Assembly (NCBI GenBank): GCA_038746285.1
Contig: JBCDKT010000009.1
Span: 1-64,000, forward strand
DNA: 64,000 nucleotides
Reading direction: 5' to 3'
Origin: Bacteroidota bacterium
Lineage (GTDB): Bacteria; Bacteroidota; Rhodothermia; Rhodothermales; JANQRZ01
The translations under genes were made by a program, and so were the position numbers. Of this stretch, positions 61,254 to 64,000 are shown one piece after another; position 1 is the first letter of the stretch; each line of letters opens with the position of its first letter. The notes beneath the pieces are model-generated. The model did no database searches, was not told the DNA's origin, and saw nothing but the letters and a program-made list of their open reading frames with translations.

Positions 61254-62105
61254 ATGAGCGAGCCGATCAACTACACCAAAGAAGCGTTCCTCAGTCCGTG
61301 GAACCTCGTGTTCCTCATCATGGCGATGGTCACGGCGTTCGTCCTCACCGGCACCGGCGTTGCCAACTTCGTCCTGCTCTTCGCCGCCGCGCTCGAGCTG
61401 CTCTACCTCGGGGTGATGCCGCGCCAGGAGCGCTTCCGCAAGGTCGTCCGCGCGCGCAAGATGGCCGAGCGCAACAAGCCGCCGACCGAGAAGGAGGTCT
61501 TCCGGCAGCTCACGAAGGCCAGCCAGAAGCGCTACATCCGCTTCCGCAACATCGAGAAGGCCGTCCGGGAGAACTACGAGAAGATGTCCTACGCCTCGCA
61601 GGGCCTCCTCGAATCCCACCTCAAGAAGATCGACGATCTGCTCGACTCGTACCTCGCCATGCTCCAGCAGAAGGAGCGCTACGAGCGCTTCTCGCGCCAG
61701 GCGACGGAGGACGAGGTGGTCAACGCGATGGCCCAACTCCGAGGCGAGATGGCAGACGACCCGCCGAAGGTGCAGCAGATCAAGCAGAAGCGGCTCGACA
61801 TCCTCGAGAAGCGGCTCGTCAAGTTCAAGAAGTCGCACGAGAACCTCGCCGTGATCGAGGCCCAGCTCGAGACGATCGAGGACGTGACGAAGTACATCCA
61901 CGAGCAGTCGCTCACGATGCGCAACCCCGAGGAGATCTCGTTCCAGCTCGACACGCTCGTCTCCGAGGTCGAGGAGACGCAGGCCTCCATCGAGGAGATC
62001 GAGGAGGTCTTCGCCCCGCCGACCGACCTGCTCGACGACCTCGACACGTTCGAGGACCCGGCGGCCACCGGCACCGCCGCCGGGCGCGACCGGCTGCGCG
62101 GCTGA
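61254..62105 (+). CDS. Membrane-anchored coiled-coil protein in the pspA cluster
   Basis: The 283-residue protein has two adjacent hydrophobic helices (about residues 15-52: NLVFLIMAMVTAFVLTGTGVANFVLLFAAALELLYLGV) and then a long cytosolic coiled coil with repeated charged heptads to about residue 245. It ends in an acidic tail (EEIEEVFAPPTDLLDDLDTFED). The family is not recognised. Its layout, a membrane hairpin plus a cytosolic coil, would suit it to recruit the PspA-like protein to the inner membrane. It follows the previous gene by 8 bases. Confidence 0.8.
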   Translation: MSEPINYTKEAFLSPWNLVFLIMAMVTAFVLTGTGVANFVLLFAAALELLYLGVMPRQERFRKVVRARKMAERNKPPTEKEVFRQLTKASQKRYIRFRNIEKAVRENYEKMSYASQGLLESHLKKIDDLLDSYLAMLQQKERYERFSRQATEDEVVNAMAQLRGEMADDPPKVQQIKQKRLDILEKRLVKFKKSHENLAVIEAQLETIEDVTKYIHEQSLTMRNPEEISFQLDTLVSEVEETQASIEEIEEVFAPPTDLLDDLDTFEDPAATGTAAGRDRLRG

Positions 62106-62179
62106 CCGCACGACTTCCGGCTTTTCGCTTCTGTCTCTGGGCTGGTCTGAGACCTGTTCCAGCCCACCGCATTCCCCTT

Positions 62180-62208
62180 GTACGGGCGGGTTTGAAACCG
62201 GCCCCTAC
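62180..62208. repeat. Mini-palindrome GTACGGGCGGGTTT...AAACCGGCCCCTAC
   Basis: GTACGGGCGGGTTT and AAACCGGCCCCTAC can pair over 12 of 14 positions with almost no loop. It resembles another widespread intergenic palindrome (from memory). It lies between the pspA cluster and the crotonase gene and could act as a terminator-like hairpin without a T-tract. Confidence 0.75.
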
Positions 62209-62225
62209 CCATTTCACCCGCCCGC

Positions 62226-63008
62226 ATGGACTTCGACACCCTGCTCTACGACGTGGACGCCGACGGCATCGCCACCGTCACGCTCAACCGGCCGGACAAG
62301 CTGAACGCCATCAACACCCAGGTCATCGTCGAACTCGGCCGCGCCTTCCGCCAGGCTCGGGGAGACGCCAGCGTGCGCGGTGTCGTCCTGACGGGCAGCG
62401 GCGAGAAAGCCTTCGCCGCCGGGGCCGACATCGCCGAGTTCACCGACCTCGACGCGCTCGAAGGGCATCGCTTCGCCCTCCGCGGGCAGGCCATCCTCAC
62501 GAGCATCGAGAGCCTGCCGAAGCCGGTCGTGGCGGCCGTCAACGGCTACGCGCTTGGGGGCGGCTGCGAGCTCGCCCTCGCCTGCCACCTCCGCCTGGCG
62601 AGCGAGAACGCGCAGTTCGGCCTGCCGGAAGTCGGCCTCGGGCTGATCCCCGGCTACGGCGGGACGCAGCGCCTGCCCCGGATCGTCGGCCAGGGCATTG
62701 CCACCGAGATGATCCTCACCGGCAACCGCATCACGGCGGAGCGCGCCCACGCCGTCGGCCTCGTCAACCACGTCACGCCGAGCACCGACCTCGTGGGTAA
62801 GGCCAAAGAGATCGCCCGCACGATTGCCTCGAAGGCCCCGCTCGCCGTGGCGATGGCGCTCAACGCGCTTCGATCCGTAGACTTGCCGCAGGCGCAGGGC
62901 CTGCAGATGGAGGCCGCCCTCTTCGGCCAAGCGTGCGGCACCGAAGACTTCCAGGAAGGCGTCCACGCGTTCCTCAACAAGCAGAAGCCAGAGTTTTCGG
63001 GACGCTGA
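62226..63008 (+). CDS. Enoyl-CoA hydratase/isomerase (crotonase family)
   Basis: The 260-residue protein adds water to enoyl-CoA, as in fatty-acid breakdown or the butyryl/crotonyl-CoA paths. Motifs are VTLNRPDKLNAINTQVIVELG, the oxyanion segment EKAFAAGADIAEF, NGYALGGGCELALACHLRLASENAQFGLPEVGLGLIPGYGGTQRLPRIVG with both catalytic Glu, and AHAVGLVNHV. These match 3-hydroxybutyryl-CoA dehydratase (Crt)-like members. It stands alone, 120 bases after the pspA cluster. Confidence 0.93.
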   Translation: MDFDTLLYDVDADGIATVTLNRPDKLNAINTQVIVELGRAFRQARGDASVRGVVLTGSGEKAFAAGADIAEFTDLDALEGHRFALRGQAILTSIESLPKPVVAAVNGYALGGGCELALACHLRLASENAQFGLPEVGLGLIPGYGGTQRLPRIVGQGIATEMILTGNRITAERAHAVGLVNHVTPSTDLVGKAKEIARTIASKAPLAVAMALNALRSVDLPQAQGLQMEAALFGQACGTEDFQEGVHAFLNKQKPEFSGR

Positions 63009-63015
63009 TTTCATT

Positions 63016-63080
63016 GAGTGATTGTCTGATTGAGCGATTGGGTGATTGTGCTGCTCCAATCGCCCAATCACTCAATCACC
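63016..63080. repeat. Hairpin of ATTG-type repeats before the CNNM gene
   Basis: GAGTGATTG, GATTGAGCGATTGGGTGATTG (ending 63048) pairs with CAATCGCCCAATCACTCAATC (from 63057) at 19 of 21 positions, around loop TGCTGCTC. The right arm continues as CAATCACCCATTCAGCCA up to the ATG at 63091. CCAATCACCCATTCAGC-like sequence also precedes asd. Confidence 0.85.
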
Positions 63081-63090
63081 CATTCAGCCA

Positions 63091-64000
63091 ATGGCCATAG
63101 CTCTCATCGCTCTGATGCTCGTCCTGAGCGCGTTCTTCTCCGGCTCGGAGATCGCGTTCGTGACGGCGAACCGGCTCAAGGCGGAGGTACGCGCCCACCG
63201 CGAGGGGTTCGTCGGGCGGCTCGTCCGCGAGTTCATCCGCGAGCCCGCCCGGTTCCTGACGACGACCCTCGTCGGCAACAACATCGCGCTCGTGCTCTAC
63301 TCGGCGCTGATGACGCTCGCGCTCGACGACCCGCTGCGCGCCTTCGCCCGCGACCTCCTCGGGCCGGACGCCGCTGTCGAAGGCCTCGTCCTCGTCCTCC
63401 AGACGATCATCGCCTCGACGATTGTTCTCATCTTCGGCGAGATCATCCCGAAGTCGCTCTTCCGCGAACCGGCCGACCGGGTCGTCTTCGCCGCTGCGCT
63501 CCCGCTCAAGCTGACGTACTACCTCTTCCTCCCCGTCATCAAGATTGCCGGGTGGACCAGCTCGCTCCTCGTCCGGCTGACGGGCGTCGAGGCGCAGAGC
63601 TTCCAGCAGTTCCTCCGCAGCGACTACGAGGCGATCGTCCGCGAGAGCCGCGAGAGCGGGACGCTCGACCTCGACGAGGAGGAGAGCGAGATCCTGTCGA
63701 ACGTCTTCGAGCTGCGCAACCTCCGGGTCAAGGACTCGATGGTCCCGCGCACCGATGTCGAGGCGCTCGACGAGGACGCGACGCTCGCCGAGGCCCGCGC
63801 CCGGTTCGTCGAGACGGGCTTTTCGCGCCTGCCGGTCTACCGCGAGAACGTGGACCACATCGTCGGCGTGGTCGTGGCGCACGACCTGTTCCAGCGGCCC
63901 GAGCGGCTCAGCGACATCGTCCGCGAGGTGACCTTCGTGCCCGAGGCGAAGCGCGCCAAAGACCTGCTCTACGAGTTTCTCGAAACCGGCACGTCGATGG
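63091..64000 (+). CDS. CNNM/CorC (HlyC) family transporter, partial
   Basis: Only the first 303 residues are in the window. A DUF21 membrane domain (about residues 1-185) starts MAIALIALMLVLSAFFSGSEIAFVTANR and contains TTTLVGNNIALVLYSALM and IIASTIVLIFGEIIPKSLFRE, both typical of CNNM-type magnesium/cobalt exporters. A cytosolic CBS-domain pair begins near SNVFELRNLRVKDSMVPRTDVEALDED. The CorC-HlyC domain would follow outside the window. Substrate is inferred from the family. The start codon directly follows a hairpin of ATTG-type repeats. Confidence 0.92.
   Translation, partial: MAIALIALMLVLSAFFSGSEIAFVTANRLKAEVRAHREGFVGRLVREFIREPARFLTTTLVGNNIALVLYSALMTLALDDPLRAFARDLLGPDAAVEGLVLVLQTIIASTIVLIFGEIIPKSLFREPADRVVFAAALPLKLTYYLFLPVIKIAGWTSSLLVRLTGVEAQSFQQFLRSDYEAIVRESRESGTLDLDEEESEILSNVFELRNLRVKDSMVPRTDVEALDEDATLAEARARFVETGFSRLPVYRENVDHIVGVVVAHDLFQRPERLSDIVREVTFVPEAKRAKDLLYEFLETGTSM

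Overview
The window is GC-rich DNA, densely coding, from a member of the Bacteroidota/Rhodothermota line, most likely order Rhodothermales. Several signals support this. Two large secreted proteins end in type IX secretion (T9SS) sorting domains of the type 'YPNPxxx...V.DLLGRRVAVL...G.Y.VRA'. A miaB - sigma54 activator - lptE gene order is present, and there are Bacteroidota-type unknown families (DUF2911, DUF4286, a DUF6503-like lipoprotein). Promoter-like sites follow the Bacteroidota sigma-A pattern (TTG, 20-21 bases, TAnnTTTG), and purine-rich Shine-Dalgarno sequences are nearly absent. No rRNA, phage, CRISPR array or complete insertion sequence was seen.

Layout. 0-8 kb: DinB-like protein, HTH-WCX regulator, tRNA-Gly, two secreted unknowns, a GNAT-asd pair, folD, an MscS channel and a DUF481 protein. 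8-11 kb: a 1050-residue secreted beta-propeller-like T9SS cargo. 11-15 kb: the oxidative pentose phosphate genes gnd, zwf and pgl. 15-17.4 kb: a DUF3095 (cyclase-like) and GAF histidine kinase pair. 17.4-31 kb, all on the minus strand: upp, an alanine symporter, anmK, a TPR protein, a family 2 glycosyltransferase, lptE, a sigma54 activator, DUF4286, miaB, ribE, ribD and two unknowns. 31-39 kb: an acyltransferase, tRNA-Gln, a DUF1328 peptide, a Lys-C-like T9SS protease lying between two copies of a 190-bp inverted-repeat element, and an SDR-GMC oxidoreductase pair. 39.3-48.2 kb: a 2965-residue cyclic beta-1,2-glucan synthase.

48.2-50 kb is a small patch of accessory DNA. It holds DUF433 with a truncated DUF5615 toxin, an unrelated lower-GC gene, a broken paralogue of the neighbouring hydrolase, and a ParD/ParE-type module. 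50-64 kb holds a hydrolase, a Crp-like regulator, metabolic genes, a GH144-like glucanase that may act on the same polymer as the synthase, TspO, L31, a thymidine phosphorylase-cyanophycinase pair, a three-gene PspA cluster, a crotonase and a CNNM/CorC transporter cut by the window end.

The most unusual signal lies between the genes. Many intergenic spaces carry a purine-rich arm after the upstream stop codon and a pyrimidine-rich arm, often a short tandem repeat, just before the next start codon. In several cases a TAnnTTT-like -7 element sits between the arms. The repeat words differ from site to site, yet pairs of distant sites share one word. In two genes such repeats appear to encode signal-peptide residues. 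Several short palindromic repeat families of a kind seen in many unrelated bacteria also occur, one of them inserted in frame within ribD.
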